A stretch of DNA of 64,000 nt from positions 124,001 through 188,000 of the forward strand of contig CBFHPW010000001.1 in assembly GCA_965657945.1 (NCBI GenBank), read 5' to 3'. The position numbers and the translations under genes were made by a program. The notes beneath the pieces are model-generated. The model worked only from the letters and a program-made list of their open reading frames with translations. It ran no database searches and was not told where the DNA came from. Positions 9,165 through 18,528 of this stretch are shown in pieces (position 1 is the first letter of the stretch; each line of letters begins with the position of its first letter). This DNA comes from CAJJDF01 sp965657945. Its GTDB lineage: Bacteria > Bacteroidota > Bacteroidia > Flavobacteriales_D > CAJJDF01.

Positions 9165-9279
9165 GAATCTTTTGGCAATAAATAAGCCAATATTTTATTG
9201 GAAATACAATCTCAAATTTATTTGAGGGAAGTCATTTCTTTTTCTATTTTTACACTCAATCAACACATGAACCGAGAAT

Positions 9280-10245
9280 ATGACTCAATTTAACTCTGAC
9301 GCAGAAGCCATTGATAGCTTAGTAAAAAAATACGCACTACTCAAGAAAGAAATAAGTAAAGTAATTGTAGGTCAGGAAGAAGTTGTTGACAAAGTGCTAA
9401 TAGCTATTTTGAGCAACGGACACAGTCTCCTTGTGGGGGTTCCTGGATTAGCAAAAACCTTACTAGTAAATACCATATCTGATGTACTTGGTTTAGGGTT
9501 CAACCGAATTCAATTTACGCCCGATTTAATGCCCTCGGATATTGTAGGTTCAGAAATTTTGGATGAATCCAGAAATTTTAAATTCGTGAAAGGACCGTTG
9601 TTTTCAAATATTATTTTGGCAGATGAGATCAATCGAACTCCACCTAAAACACAATCTGCACTGTTGGAAGCGATGCAAGAAAGAGCGGTCACTGCGGCAG
9701 GAGCTACTTACAAATTGGACAAACCATTTTTTGTACTTGCCACCCAAAACCCTATCGAACAAGAAGGAACCTACCCATTGCCCGAAGCACAATTAGACAG
9801 ATTTATGTTCAATATCTGGGTAGATTACCCAAGTTACGCGGAGGAATTGGCAATAGTGAAAGCAACAACTTCTAACAACCAAGTAGTAGTTGACAAAGTG
9901 CTTTCGGGAGAGGAGATTATTTTCTATCAAAATTTAATTAGAAAAATACCCGTGGCCGATAATGTACTCGAGTACGCAGTTAAACTAGCTTCGAAAACAA
10001 GACCTAATTCGGCAAATTCAACAGAAATGGTCGACAAATACCTGTCTTGGGGAGCTGGTCCAAGAGCTTCGCAATATCTTATAATTGGTGCAAAAACACA
10101 TGCTGCCATTCACGGTAAATACTCACCAGATATAGAAGATGTTCAAGCCGTTGCTGAATCAATACTTCGTCATAGAATTGTTCGAAATTATATCGCTGAG
10201 GCAGAAGGATATTCAATAGAACGTATCATCAAAGAATTGTTGTAA
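9280..10245 (+). CDS. MoxR-family AAA+ ATPase
   Basis: A 321-residue cytosolic ATPase. Walker A is GVPGLAKT (53-60), Walker B is ILADE with Asp115-Glu116, and the sensor-1 stretch ATQNPIEQEGTYPLPEAQ is the MoxR signature. MoxR proteins act as chaperones for assembling metal-dependent or surface complexes, usually with DUF58 and von Willebrand factor A partners encoded next door. Here no DUF58 gene follows: the next gene is a secreted T9SS protein. A near-consensus TATTTTTA lies at 9245-9252 upstream. The ATG at 9267 is out of frame, so 9280 is the start. Confidence 0.93.
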   Translation: MTQFNSDAEAIDSLVKKYALLKKEISKVIVGQEEVVDKVLIAILSNGHSLLVGVPGLAKTLLVNTISDVLGLGFNRIQFTPDLMPSDIVGSEILDESRNFKFVKGPLFSNIILADEINRTPPKTQSALLEAMQERAVTAAGATYKLDKPFFVLATQNPIEQEGTYPLPEAQLDRFMFNIWVDYPSYAEELAIVKATTSNNQVVVDKVLSGEEIIFYQNLIRKIPVADNVLEYAVKLASKTRPNSANSTEMVDKYLSWGAGPRASQYLIIGAKTHAAIHGKYSPDIEDVQAVAESILRHRIVRNYIAEAEGYSIERIIKELL

Positions 10246-10314
10246 CTCCTCCTTCCAAATTCATTGCTCTGAAGAATAACTCACCTTCATTTTTTATCGT
10301 ATATTTAGCATACT

Positions 10315-13300
10315 ATGAATTTTATGAAGCACCTCATATCTGTCTTTTTTCTGTTCTTTTTTTCTTTGAGTTTTACTCAAGAAAATAAAGTTTACAAATT
10401 CATAGAGAACAAAGGCCAATGGAATAGTAATGTACGGTACAAAACTGAACTTGATGGAGGCTTTCTGTATGTAGAGAATAACCGATTGACTTACGATTTT
10501 TATGATGAGAAAGAATTGGAACACTACTTTCATGCTCATCATGACAAAGAACCCCGCAAAGACCTCGACCGGTTTAATTGTCACTCTTATCAAGTAAAAT
10601 TCTTGGGTTCTTCTTCGAATAAAATTATTGCTAAGAATAAACAAACAACCTATTTTAATTATTTTCTTGGAACGGACAAATCTAAATGGGCAAGCAATGT
10701 AGGAAGTTATGAGCGGCTCGAAATGAAGAGTGTGTATCCAAAGATAGACCTTATTTTCTACACGGATAACGAATCTCTCAAGTATGACTTTGTTGTGTTT
10801 CCCAATGGCAACCCAAGTAATATAAATTTGGAATACACGGGCGTTAATTCGGTCCAGCTGAAGAAAGGAAATCTTGTAATCGCTACCTCTGTAAATAAAG
10901 TAATTGAGCAAAAACCTTTTGCTTACCAAACTATCGATGGTGCAAAGGTGGAAGTGAAATGTAATTATACTTTAGTTAATGGAGTTCTTGGGTTTGAGTT
11001 TCCTCAGGGTTACAACAAAAGCGAGTTACTCATGATTGACCCAACACTTATTTTTTCTACTTTTTCGGGTTCTACGGCCAATAATTTTGGTTACACAGCC
11101 ACTTTCGACAAAGAAGGATTCCTGTATTCTGGTTCCACAGCTTTTGGTGTAGGTTATCCCACTACGATTGGCGCATACAGTCTGTCGTTCAACGGAGGAA
11201 TTGTAGACGTGGCAATTTCTAAGTACGATACATCCGGCACCTCACTGGTTTACTCTACTTATGTGGGAGGTACCAGCGATGAGCTTCCTCACAGTATGAT
11301 TGCCAACTCCAATAATGAGTTGTTCGTATATGGAACTACAAGTTCTCTTGATTTTCCTTTTACTTCTGGTTGCTACGATTCTGTATTCAATGGAGGCGTG
11401 GCACTTAATTTAACCTCGGGTTTGGGAGTTAACTTTATCAATGGTTCTGATATTTTTGTGATTAAAATTAGTGAACTTGGTGATAGCTTACTTGGCGGAA
11501 CATTGATAGGAGGAAATGGCAATGATGGACTCAACTCTTCTGCCACCAACAACTTGAAATACAATTATGCAGATGAAGTAAGAGGTGAAATTGAAATAGA
11601 TAAGAACAATAATATTTATGTGGTTTCTTGTACGCGTTCGTTAAATTTTCCAGTTTCCACTGGTGCTTTTCAGTCTTCTCACGGAGGATCCGATTTAGAT
11701 GGAATTGTGTTTAAAATGGACGACAAACTAACGACCCTTATTTGGTCCTCCTATTTGGGTGGTAATGGAGATGATGCGGCTTATTCTCTTGCACTAGATA
11801 AGAATGACAATGCTTATGTAGCAGGTGGTACAAATTCTACTGATTTTGCTAAATCCTCCAATTCTATAGATACTGCTTTTACTGGAGTTCGAGCAGATGG
11901 TTTTGTTACAAAAATTAACACAACAGGTTCCTCTATTTTAAGTTCAACTTATTACGGTTCCGATGTGTATGATCAAATCTATTTTATCGAACTGGATAGG
12001 AAAGACAGCGTTTATGTGTTTGGTCAAACCGATAAAATGGATTCATCTTTTATTAAAAATGCATCCTATTTCACTTTCAACAGCGGGCAATTTATCTCCA
12101 AACTTTCTCCTGATTTAGATACAATAGAATGGTCTACAGTATTCGGATCTGGTGGAGGTGGACCCAATATTTCGCCAACCGCTTTTCTGGTCGATGTCTG
12201 CAATAAAATATATCTTTCTGGATGGGGAGGAACAACGAATCTTTTTGGTACCAATAACAATGCGATTACCACTGCTGGTATGGACACCACTGCTGGCGCT
12301 TTTCAAACCACAACGGATGGAAGCGATTTTTACTTGATGGTGTTGGAGAGTGACGCATCTAATATTGTGTATGGATCTTATTTTGGTGGTCCGTTAAGTG
12401 CCGAGCACGTAGACGGAGGAACAAGTCGTTTCGATCGAAATGGAAGAATGTACCAGTCCGTATGTGCTGGGTGTGGATTCAATTCAGATTTCCCCATAAA
12501 ACCCTCGCCTGGAGCTGTTTCTGCCACTAACGGAAGCAGTTGCAATAACGGTGTTTTTAAGTTCGATTTTAATCTGCCAATTACCTTGGCCGACTTTGAT
12601 GTAAGCCCTGTTTATTGCCTAGGAGATACCACCTTATTGCTCAATAAAAGTTTAAGAGGCACCTCTTTTCTTTGGAGTTTTGGAGATGGGAACTTTTCCA
12701 CGGCTGTTAATCCTTTCCATATTTATTCAGCTCCAGGATCTTATACAATTACACTAGCAGTGTCAGACACCACTGCTTGTAACTTTTCGGACACTATTCG
12801 CAAGCAAATTACGATACTATCTGACTCTTCTAGGGTATTACCGAGCGATACTATTTGCGACAGCAGTTTCACACAAATTGGTTTTTTACCGTCCTCAGAT
12901 CCCCGAATTACTTATTCTTGGTCGCCTTCTTTAGGTTTGAGCGATACGACCATTTCCAATCCAATTGCATCTCCTTTTAATACCACAACTTATCAGCTGT
13001 TGGTTTCTAATGGTGTATGTACTGATACGCTGCAATTAACAGTTGTAGTAACGAAGCTGCAACTAAGAGTGCCAAATGATACAACTTTGTGCATTCCAGG
13101 AACACCCATTTCGATTACGGCCAATACATTTGGATCAACCAATCTAGTTCATTGGTCATCAAACCCACTTTTCACAGATCAATTAAATACTTCGTTAACA
13201 AATCCAACAATGACCGTTTCCCCATTGGTGTTAACAACTTATTACGTTCGTATAGGTCAACCTGGTTGCTTTTTGGAAGACACAGTCCGAGTATCCTTGT

Positions 13301-14070
13301 TTGAAGGGCAAATTCAGTTAGATACTGCTATGGGAATGTGTCTGGGAGATACCAGCCAAATATTGGCTACTGTAAATAGTCCAGATTCTCTTGTGTTTGA
13401 TTGGAGTCCAGACTCAGATATTATTTCTGGCGATGGAACCCCTTTGATTTGGGTAAGCCCAAATGCGACAACTCTTTACACTTTAACCGCAACCAATGCT
13501 CAAGGTTGCAGCATAACAAAATCTATTCGTGTAAATGTGTCTTCACTTTCTGTTCTGCCATTCTCAGTTACCGCAGTGCCAGATACAGTTTATGCGGGAC
13601 AAACCGTTCAATTGAACGTGGTACCAGCGGGATTTAATTACTCTTGGTGGCCCCTTAATAAAGTATCAAATCCATCAATCTACAACCCTACTTCCAACCC
13701 AACAAGAACCACAACCTATGGAGTAAGTGTCAGTGATTCCTGGTGTACACGAGGATCTCAGGTGAGAGTGGTGGTGCTAGATGTAATCTGTGGCCCACCA
13801 GATTTGTTCGTACCAAATGCCTTTACTCCCAATGGGGATAATGAGAATGACATCCTTTATGTGAGAGGAAACAATATCACAGACATGACTTTACGAATTT
13901 ATCATAGGTGGGGTGAAAAAGTATTTGAATCAACTAATCAATCGACAGGCTGGGATGGGACTTACGAAGGAAAAGAATGCGATCCAGCGGTGTTCGTTTA
14001 TTACTTAGATGTAACTTGCTTGGGCGGAGAAACCTATCAAGAAAAAGGAAATATAACTTTGATTAGATAA
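10315..14070 (+). CDS. Large secreted T9SS cargo protein with SBBP-like repeats, PKD domain and type B sorting domain
   Basis: A 1251-residue surface or extracellular protein. The signal peptide ends near residue 20. The N-terminal region (about 24-250, opening with FIENKGQW) resembles the DUF7948 domain often found with SBBP beta-propeller repeats. Repeats of the form YSTYVGG and WSSYLGGNGDDAA follow to about residue 730. A PKD domain begins near 757 with WSFGDG as its core. Ig-like modules then lead to the C-terminal gliding-motility-associated domain (CHU_C, about 1159-1251), starting FVPNAFTPNGD. That domain directs export by the type IX system as a type B substrate. The ligand is unknown; adhesion is a reasonable inference. 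A second ATG at 10324 is also possible. Confidence 0.93.
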   Translation: MNFMKHLISVFFLFFFSLSFTQENKVYKFIENKGQWNSNVRYKTELDGGFLYVENNRLTYDFYDEKELEHYFHAHHDKEPRKDLDRFNCHSYQVKFLGSSSNKIIAKNKQTTYFNYFLGTDKSKWASNVGSYERLEMKSVYPKIDLIFYTDNESLKYDFVVFPNGNPSNINLEYTGVNSVQLKKGNLVIATSVNKVIEQKPFAYQTIDGAKVEVKCNYTLVNGVLGFEFPQGYNKSELLMIDPTLIFSTFSGSTANNFGYTATFDKEGFLYSGSTAFGVGYPTTIGAYSLSFNGGIVDVAISKYDTSGTSLVYSTYVGGTSDELPHSMIANSNNELFVYGTTSSLDFPFTSGCYDSVFNGGVALNLTSGLGVNFINGSDIFVIKISELGDSLLGGTLIGGNGNDGLNSSATNNLKYNYADEVRGEIEIDKNNNIYVVSCTRSLNFPVSTGAFQSSHGGSDLDGIVFKMDDKLTTLIWSSYLGGNGDDAAYSLALDKNDNAYVAGGTNSTDFAKSSNSIDTAFTGVRADGFVTKINTTGSSILSSTYYGSDVYDQIYFIELDRKDSVYVFGQTDKMDSSFIKNASYFTFNSGQFISKLSPDLDTIEWSTVFGSGGGGPNISPTAFLVDVCNKIYLSGWGGTTNLFGTNNNAITTAGMDTTAGAFQTTTDGSDFYLMVLESDASNIVYGSYFGGPLSAEHVDGGTSRFDRNGRMYQSVCAGCGFNSDFPIKPSPGAVSATNGSSCNNGVFKFDFNLPITLADFDVSPVYCLGDTTLLLNKSLRGTSFLWSFGDGNFSTAVNPFHIYSAPGSYTITLAVSDTTACNFSDTIRKQITILSDSSRVLPSDTICDSSFTQIGFLPSSDPRITYSWSPSLGLSDTTISNPIASPFNTTTYQLLVSNGVCTDTLQLTVVVTKLQLRVPNDTTLCIPGTPISITANTFGSTNLVHWSSNPLFTDQLNTSLTNPTMTVSPLVLTTYYVRIGQPGCFLEDTVRVSLFEGQIQLDTAMGMCLGDTSQILATVNSPDSLVFDWSPDSDIISGDGTPLIWVSPNATTLYTLTATNAQGCSITKSIRVNVSSLSVLPFSVTAVPDTVYAGQTVQLNVVPAGFNYSWWPLNKVSNPSIYNPTSNPTRTTTYGVSVSDSWCTRGSQVRVVVLDVICGPPDLFVPNAFTPNGDNENDILYVRGNNITDMTLRIYHRWGEKVFESTNQSTGWDGTYEGKECDPAVFVYYLDVTCLGGETYQEKGNITLIR

Positions 14071-14155
14071 ACAAGTCCATGTAGTTTTTATTCTCAAAGA
14101 ATTTGTTAAAAGAGTATTACCTACTTCAATTGTTTCTCAATTGAATTATTTTTCA

Positions 14156-14163
14156 TAGGTTTG
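14156..14163 (+). promoter_or_regulatory. -7 promoter element TAGGTTTG
   Basis: Exact TAnnTTTG match 36 bases before the ATG at 14200. TTG at 14130-14132 lies 23 bases upstream as a possible -33 element. It overlaps the upstream in-frame TTG, arguing for the later ATG as start. Confidence 0.55.
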
Positions 14164-14199
14164 TTTCATCTAATTGTTACAATTAATCCCCACTATTTA

Positions 14200-14946
14200 A
14201 TGTCAATTAAACAAATAACACTAATCCTTGTGATTGTTATGTCCTCTTTTTCAAGTGTATACTGTCAGCTTACCGCCCAAGCAGTTAATCTTTCATTAAA
14301 TTCTGGATTCGAATTTGGATCAGTAGAAATTCAGACCAGTACATTTGAACTGAATGAATTGTCAGAACCTATCTATGAAACTAAAAAAGCCGGGAATTCA
14401 ATGTGGAAGTTCGGAGTTGGATACAATTATATCTTCGGACCTAGATTTGGATACGGATTTGAATTTTCCGGGGGATTAGGTTTGGCGACTACCAATTCAT
14501 ACGAATATGGAAGAATGGGATTACCTGGAATTCAGACCTATGAAGTAAAGGAAAAATTAGACTTTATTGGGTTGGGTTATCTTGTTGATTTTGCCGTTCT
14601 GGGAGATTTGGAAGGAGAATTTGCCGTTACTATTAGTCCAGAAATTGGTATTCAGGGTTCTAGATTCGTTACGACTTTTGAGGATTATGATGCTGTTTTT
14701 GTTCCTTTTCAAGACTATGATAGAGAGATTGATTGGCACCGAAATGCTGAAGAAAACAAGATCAATATTTCCATGTTTTCAGCTTTTTTTAAAATAGGAG
14801 GTGCGGTTCAATATCAAATAGCTGATTATTGGTATGCTTTTGGTGGACTCAAGTATGCATTTGCTTATTCAGGTTCTGACAACGATTACGTCAAAAGAAA
14901 CAATTGGTTGGATTTGGATTTAGGATTTAAATTTATGATGTATTAA
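14200..14946 (+). CDS. Outer-membrane beta-barrel-like protein
   Basis: A 248-residue exported protein. The signal peptide starts at the ATG chosen and ends SVYCQ (about residue 23). The mature part alternates short amphipathic beta stretches rich in Gly and Tyr (WKFGVGYNYIFG, YWYAFGGLKYAF) and ends in LDLGFKFMMY, as expected for a small outer-membrane barrel. No specific family is recognised. It is followed after 41 bases by a second exported hypothetical gene, probably in one transcript. Confidence 0.8.
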   Translation: MSIKQITLILVIVMSSFSSVYCQLTAQAVNLSLNSGFEFGSVEIQTSTFELNELSEPIYETKKAGNSMWKFGVGYNYIFGPRFGYGFEFSGGLGLATTNSYEYGRMGLPGIQTYEVKEKLDFIGLGYLVDFAVLGDLEGEFAVTISPEIGIQGSRFVTTFEDYDAVFVPFQDYDREIDWHRNAEENKINISMFSAFFKIGGAVQYQIADYWYAFGGLKYAFAYSGSDNDYVKRNNWLDLDLGFKFMMY

Positions 14947-14987
14947 AGAAGAGAAAAATAAGCTAGAAATTAAATAAAAGAAAAAAG

Positions 14988-16538
14988 ATGAAGAAATTTG
15001 CATTAATAATTATGGTAGCCCTGGGAGTTTTGAGTAACTCTTATTCACAAAAAAGAATTAAAACAACCCAAAAACTCGTAGAGCTCGAAGAAGGGAGGAA
15101 GGGAGAAGTAATTATCGCATCATTATCAAGTGACGATTTTATTTATATGGTAACTTCTGTAGGAAGAGGTAGAAGATCTACTACAGCTATTACTAAATAT
15201 GATAAACGAATGAAGGTGTTGAAAAAAACAGATTGGGATTTGGATTCTAAAGAGGGTGTTTTTAGTTCGATGCAAGAATTGAACAACAAACTAGTTGTGC
15301 TTTTCGAAAAATCTGATAGAAAGGCAAAAACTACCGAATTGTTTGCTCGATTCGTGAATGAAAGCACCTTGTCATTAGGAAAGAAAAATTCGCTTTATGA
15401 AAAAGAGTTTGAGAGCAGAAGAGATATGTATGGCATGAATGTTCAAATCGAAAATGATTTCGTCTTGTTGTATCAAACACTGGAAGGAAGGTCAAAAGAT
15501 CAATTAAAAGCAAATTTCAGAGTTTTGAATTCTGACTTAGAAAAACAATGGGAAAAAGAGATTGTATTTCCCTTTATTAATAAAAAATCAAATTTTTTAG
15601 ACATAGAACTAAGCAACAAAGGGAATGTGTATTTCGTGGTTTCCAATAGAAATGATGAGACGAAAGAATGGGATAAATATTTGTATGCTGTAACTTCTGG
15701 AGGTAGATCTGTTTTAAAGGATAATTTAGGTGATTTGCCAGAAGAGTTAACAGATATAAATTTACAAGCAACAGAAGAAGGAGATATTATTGTTGCGGGA
15801 TATTACGGTGAACAGGTAGAAAGAGCCTACCGAAAAGGAACTTTTTATGGCGAATACAGTGGAGAGACTTTAAGAGTAAGAAAGGTAACAAGCGGATTGT
15901 TGCCCATTTCTTTATTGATGGAAAATAAGTCAAAGAAAGTGAAAAGAAAATCAGTAAGGAAAAGTAATAAAGGGAAGAATACGGGTCTTGATAATTATTT
16001 TCAAGTTGATAGAATTATAACAAAAGAAGATGGAGGTGCCATCATAATAGGAGAGCATTATCATTATTATGTAACAACTCACACTTCAACTGATGCGAAT
16101 GGTAGAACAACTACTACTACTACAAGTCACTATGAGTATGATGATATTTTGGTTGTGTCGATAAGCGCTGGAGGAGAAATAGAATGGGAACGAATAATTC
16201 CAAAGATGCAACACACGACAAATGGAGCGCCTACCTCTTCATACACCCTCGTAATTAAGGAAGATAAAATGTATTTTTTGTTTAATGATGATAGAGAGAA
16301 TCACAGTGTTGAGAATGAAGCCACCAATAATTTTATAGCTAAAAGAAAGGATATGGTAATATCGGTGTATGAATTAAACTCAGCTGGTTATGTTCAAAAA
16401 GACATTTTAACAGATTACAATGAGATTGAGGGAGCCTTTATGCCTTCTTACAGTGAGCAGATTGGAGACAATGAAGTGATGTTGTATGTGCTTGGCAGTA
16501 AGAGAAAGAAGAAAGCACTTTTTATCACTTTTGATTAA
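14988..16538 (+). CDS. Exported hypothetical protein
   Basis: A 516-residue protein that I do not recognise. The signal peptide ends SNSYSQ (about residue 20). The mature chain has repeating short beta-like stretches (for example KYDKRMKVLKKTDWDL and QLKANFRVLNSDLEKQWEKE) that could form a propeller. A very basic linker lies near residues 312-332, and a Thr-rich low-complexity patch (TTTTTTS, about 375) follows. It is second in a pair with the upstream barrel gene and closed by a strong terminator, so the two probably work together at the cell envelope. Confidence 0.85.
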   Translation: MKKFALIIMVALGVLSNSYSQKRIKTTQKLVELEEGRKGEVIIASLSSDDFIYMVTSVGRGRRSTTAITKYDKRMKVLKKTDWDLDSKEGVFSSMQELNNKLVVLFEKSDRKAKTTELFARFVNESTLSLGKKNSLYEKEFESRRDMYGMNVQIENDFVLLYQTLEGRSKDQLKANFRVLNSDLEKQWEKEIVFPFINKKSNFLDIELSNKGNVYFVVSNRNDETKEWDKYLYAVTSGGRSVLKDNLGDLPEELTDINLQATEEGDIIVAGYYGEQVERAYRKGTFYGEYSGETLRVRKVTSGLLPISLLMENKSKKVKRKSVRKSNKGKNTGLDNYFQVDRIITKEDGGAIIIGEHYHYYVTTHTSTDANGRTTTTTTSHYEYDDILVVSISAGGEIEWERIIPKMQHTTNGAPTSSYTLVIKEDKMYFLFNDDRENHSVENEATNNFIAKRKDMVISVYELNSAGYVQKDILTDYNEIEGAFMPSYSEQIGDNEVMLYVLGSKRKKKALFITFD

Positions 16539-16561
16539 TTACGGTTTGTATTAATAAATAA

Positions 16562-16593
16562 AGCATCTACGATTTCGGAGATGCTTTTTTTTT
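16562..16593 (+). terminator. Strong intrinsic terminator
   Basis: AGCATCT pairs with AGATGCT, extended by a CG/CG pair around a four-base loop, and is followed by nine T residues. It closes the 14200-16538 pair. Confidence 0.85.
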
Positions 16594-16652
16594 GAATTAT
16601 GCTTTTGTTGAAAAACTGAGATCGTATGTCTATTCAAGAAAAGATATAATAG

Positions 16653-16660
16653 TATATTTG
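16653..16660 (+). promoter_or_regulatory. -7 promoter element TATATTTG for purE
   Basis: Exact TAnnTTTG match 17 bases before the purE ATG, so the leader would be only about 10 bases. No clear -33 TTG is present. Confidence 0.55.
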
Positions 16661-16677
16661 TACCAAATAAGGAAACA

Positions 16678-17163
16678 ATGACACCACAAGTAGGAATAAT
16701 AATGGGAAGCAAGTCTGATTTGCCAGTTATGCAAGCTGCGGCTGATGTACTTACTGAATTAGGAGTTGCATTTGAGCTAACAGTAGTCTCAGCTCATAGA
16801 ACGCCAGAAAGAATGTTTGAATACGCAAAAGCTTCGAAATCAAAAGGATTGAAAGCTATAATAGCCGGAGCTGGAGGAGCTGCTCATTTGCCGGGAATGG
16901 TGGCAAGTTTAACCACTTTGCCGGTAATTGGTGTTCCAGTTAAGTCAAGTAACTCGATTGATGGTTGGGATTCGGTTTTGTCTATTCTTCAAATGCCAGG
17001 AGGAGTTCCTGTAGCCACTGTTGCGCTAAACGGAGCAAAGAATGCAGGAATACTAGCAGCCCAAATCATTGGAGCTTTTGATGGTGTGGTGGCAGACAAA
17101 CTTTCGATTTATAAAGAATCTATGAAGAAAAAAGTAATGGATTCATTAACTGAATTAGAATGA
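16678..17163 (+). CDS. purE: N5-carboxyaminoimidazole ribonucleotide mutase (class I PurE)
   Basis: A 161-residue enzyme of purine synthesis that converts N5-CAIR to CAIR. The substrate-binding GSKSD (10-14) and SAHRTP (38-43, with the catalytic His40) are intact, as is the AGAGGAAHLPGM loop. This pattern is class I PurE, which normally works after PurK; purK is not in the window. The stop overlaps the start of the DivIC-like gene by four bases (ATGA), so the two are translationally coupled. A promoter lies just upstream. Confidence 0.97.
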   Translation: MTPQVGIIMGSKSDLPVMQAAADVLTELGVAFELTVVSAHRTPERMFEYAKASKSKGLKAIIAGAGGAAHLPGMVASLTTLPVIGVPVKSSNSIDGWDSVLSILQMPGGVPVATVALNGAKNAGILAAQIIGAFDGVVADKLSIYKESMKKKVMDSLTELE

Positions 17164-17465
17164 AACTCATTACGCTTTTAAGAAATAAAACACCCAGATT
17201 GATTCGAAACAAATGGGTCCTGTCTTTTCTCATTCTTTTTACGTGGGTCTTGTTTTTTGAGGACATTAATCTTATCGCTTTGTTTAAGACAAAAGCCAAA
17301 ATCAGTAAGCTGAAAGAAGAATGGGTGTTCAAAGAAAACAGGATAAAACAAGCAGAAGAGAAGAAAACGTTAATTTTGAGTAATCCAGAAAAATATGCAA
17401 GAGAAACCTTTTGGATGAAAAGAGAAAACGAAGAAATTTTTATTATTTCTCCAGAAAACAAATAA
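17160..17465 (+). CDS. Septum formation initiator family protein (FtsB/DivIC-like)
   Basis: A 101-residue bitopic membrane protein. A basic N-terminus precedes one membrane segment (about 22-42). A heptad-rich coiled coil (about 45-75) follows, and then the NPEKYARETFWMKRENEEIF stretch typical of the DivIC/FtsB family. These proteins sit in the divisome and bind FtsL and FtsQ homologues. The size and order of elements fit the family well. It is read from the purE promoter by an ATGA overlap. The downstream 172-base gap holds the promoter of the ribosomal cluster. Confidence 0.9.
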   Translation: MKLITLLRNKTPRLIRNKWVLSFLILFTWVLFFEDINLIALFKTKAKISKLKEEWVFKENRIKQAEEKKTLILSNPEKYARETFWMKRENEEIFIISPENK

Positions 17466-17566
17466 ATAATTAGCGCTAAAATCCAGGCTAGCTCTAGGAA
17501 AAAGAATGAACGTTCGGTTTTTCGAATTAAAAATCACATTTTTTTTAAAATGAAACTTAAAAAGAG

Positions 17567-17596
17567 TTGGAAAAACAAAAAAAACTTGTAGATTTG
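17567..17596 (+). promoter_or_regulatory. Main promoter of the ribosomal cluster (TTG-N19-TAGATTTG)
   Basis: TTG at 17567-17569 and TAGATTTG at 17589-17596 are separated by 19 bases, the best promoter match in the window. The leader before rpsL would be about 35 bases. It is the only strong promoter seen before rplQ. Confidence 0.75.
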
Positions 17597-17637
17597 CACC
17601 CCGATAAATGGTAAAATAGTATTTAATAAACAGTAAA

Positions 17638-18012
17638 ATGCCTACAATACAACAATTAATAAGAAAAGGAAGGACTTCTAATACGAAGGTGAGTAAGTCT
17701 ATCGCACTAGGTTCATCTCCACAAAAAAGAGGTGTATGTGTGAGAGTTTACACAGCGACTCCTAAGAAGCCGAATTCAGCGATGAGAAAAGTTGCCAGAG
17801 TAAGGTTGACAAATGGAAAAGAAGTGAATGCTTACATTGGTGGAGAAGGACACAACTTACAAGAACACAGTATTGTGTTGGTAAGAGGAGGAAGAGTAAA
17901 AGACCTTCCAGGTGTAAGATACCATATTGTGAGAGGTTCGCTAGATACTGCCGGAGTAGACGGAAGAACACAAAGAAGATCTAAATACGGAACAAAAAAG
18001 CCTAAAAAATAA
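17638..18012 (+). CDS. rpsL: 30S ribosomal protein S12
   Basis: A 124-residue decoding-centre protein and the first gene of the str part. RGVCVRVYT, TPKKPNSAMRKVARVRLT and GRVKDLPGVRYH are all conserved. The lysines in the TPKKPNS and RVKDLPG loops, which are the usual sites of streptomycin-resistance changes, are the sensitive type. The start gives the standard MPTI N-terminus. The leader is A-rich without a Shine-Dalgarno sequence. rpsG follows after 42 bases, the largest gap in the whole cluster. Confidence 0.99.
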   Translation: MPTIQQLIRKGRTSNTKVSKSIALGSSPQKRGVCVRVYTATPKKPNSAMRKVARVRLTNGKEVNAYIGGEGHNLQEHSIVLVRGGRVKDLPGVRYHIVRGSLDTAGVDGRTQRRSKYGTKKPKK

Positions 18013-18054
18013 ATATACCCTCACATTTTTGTAGGAGTATTATAACAACAAGTT

Positions 18055-18525
18055 ATGAGAAGAAGAACCGCCAAAAAGCACAGAATTTTACCTGATCCAA
18101 AATTCAAAGATGTGCAAGTAACCAAGTTTGTAAACAACTTAATGATGCATGGAAAAAAAGAACTAGCGTTCGATATTTTTTACACAGCATTAGAAATCGT
18201 AGAATCCAAAATCGAAGATGAATCTCCTTTGGAAGTATTCAAAAAAGGATTGAAGAACATTACTCCAGACGTAGAAGTGAGAAGTAGAAGAGTAGGAGGA
18301 GCTACTTACCAAATTCCACAACCAATTAGAGACGGAAGAAAAGAATCGCTTGGAATGAAGTGGTTAATTTCATTTGCAAGAAAAAGAAACGATAATACGA
18401 TGGGGCAAAAATTGGCTTCAGAGATTATGGCTGCTTTTAAAGAAGAAGGTGGTGCATTCAAAAAGAAAGAAGATACATTAAGAATGGCTGAGGCTAACAA
18501 AGCGTTCTCACATTTTAGATTTTAA
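18055..18525 (+). CDS. rpsG: 30S ribosomal protein S7
   Basis: A 156-residue primary binder of the 3' major domain of 16S rRNA, at the exit site near the head. The MRRRTAKKHR N-terminus, the ESPLEVFKKGLKNITPDVEVRS region and the GGATYQIP motif are typical. Length matches the long bacterial form. fusA begins three bases after its stop, so the two are closely coupled. Confidence 0.99.
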   Translation: MRRRTAKKHRILPDPKFKDVQVTKFVNNLMMHGKKELAFDIFYTALEIVESKIEDESPLEVFKKGLKNITPDVEVRSRRVGGATYQIPQPIRDGRKESLGMKWLISFARKRNDNTMGQKLASEIMAAFKEEGGAFKKKEDTLRMAEANKAFSHFRF

Positions 18526-18528
18526 AAG

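Noticed and set aside
10294..10929. 211-residue minus-strand reading frame
   Set aside because: Lies antisense to the start of the T9SS cargo gene, has no family-like motif and is dominated by residues mirrored from that coding strand.
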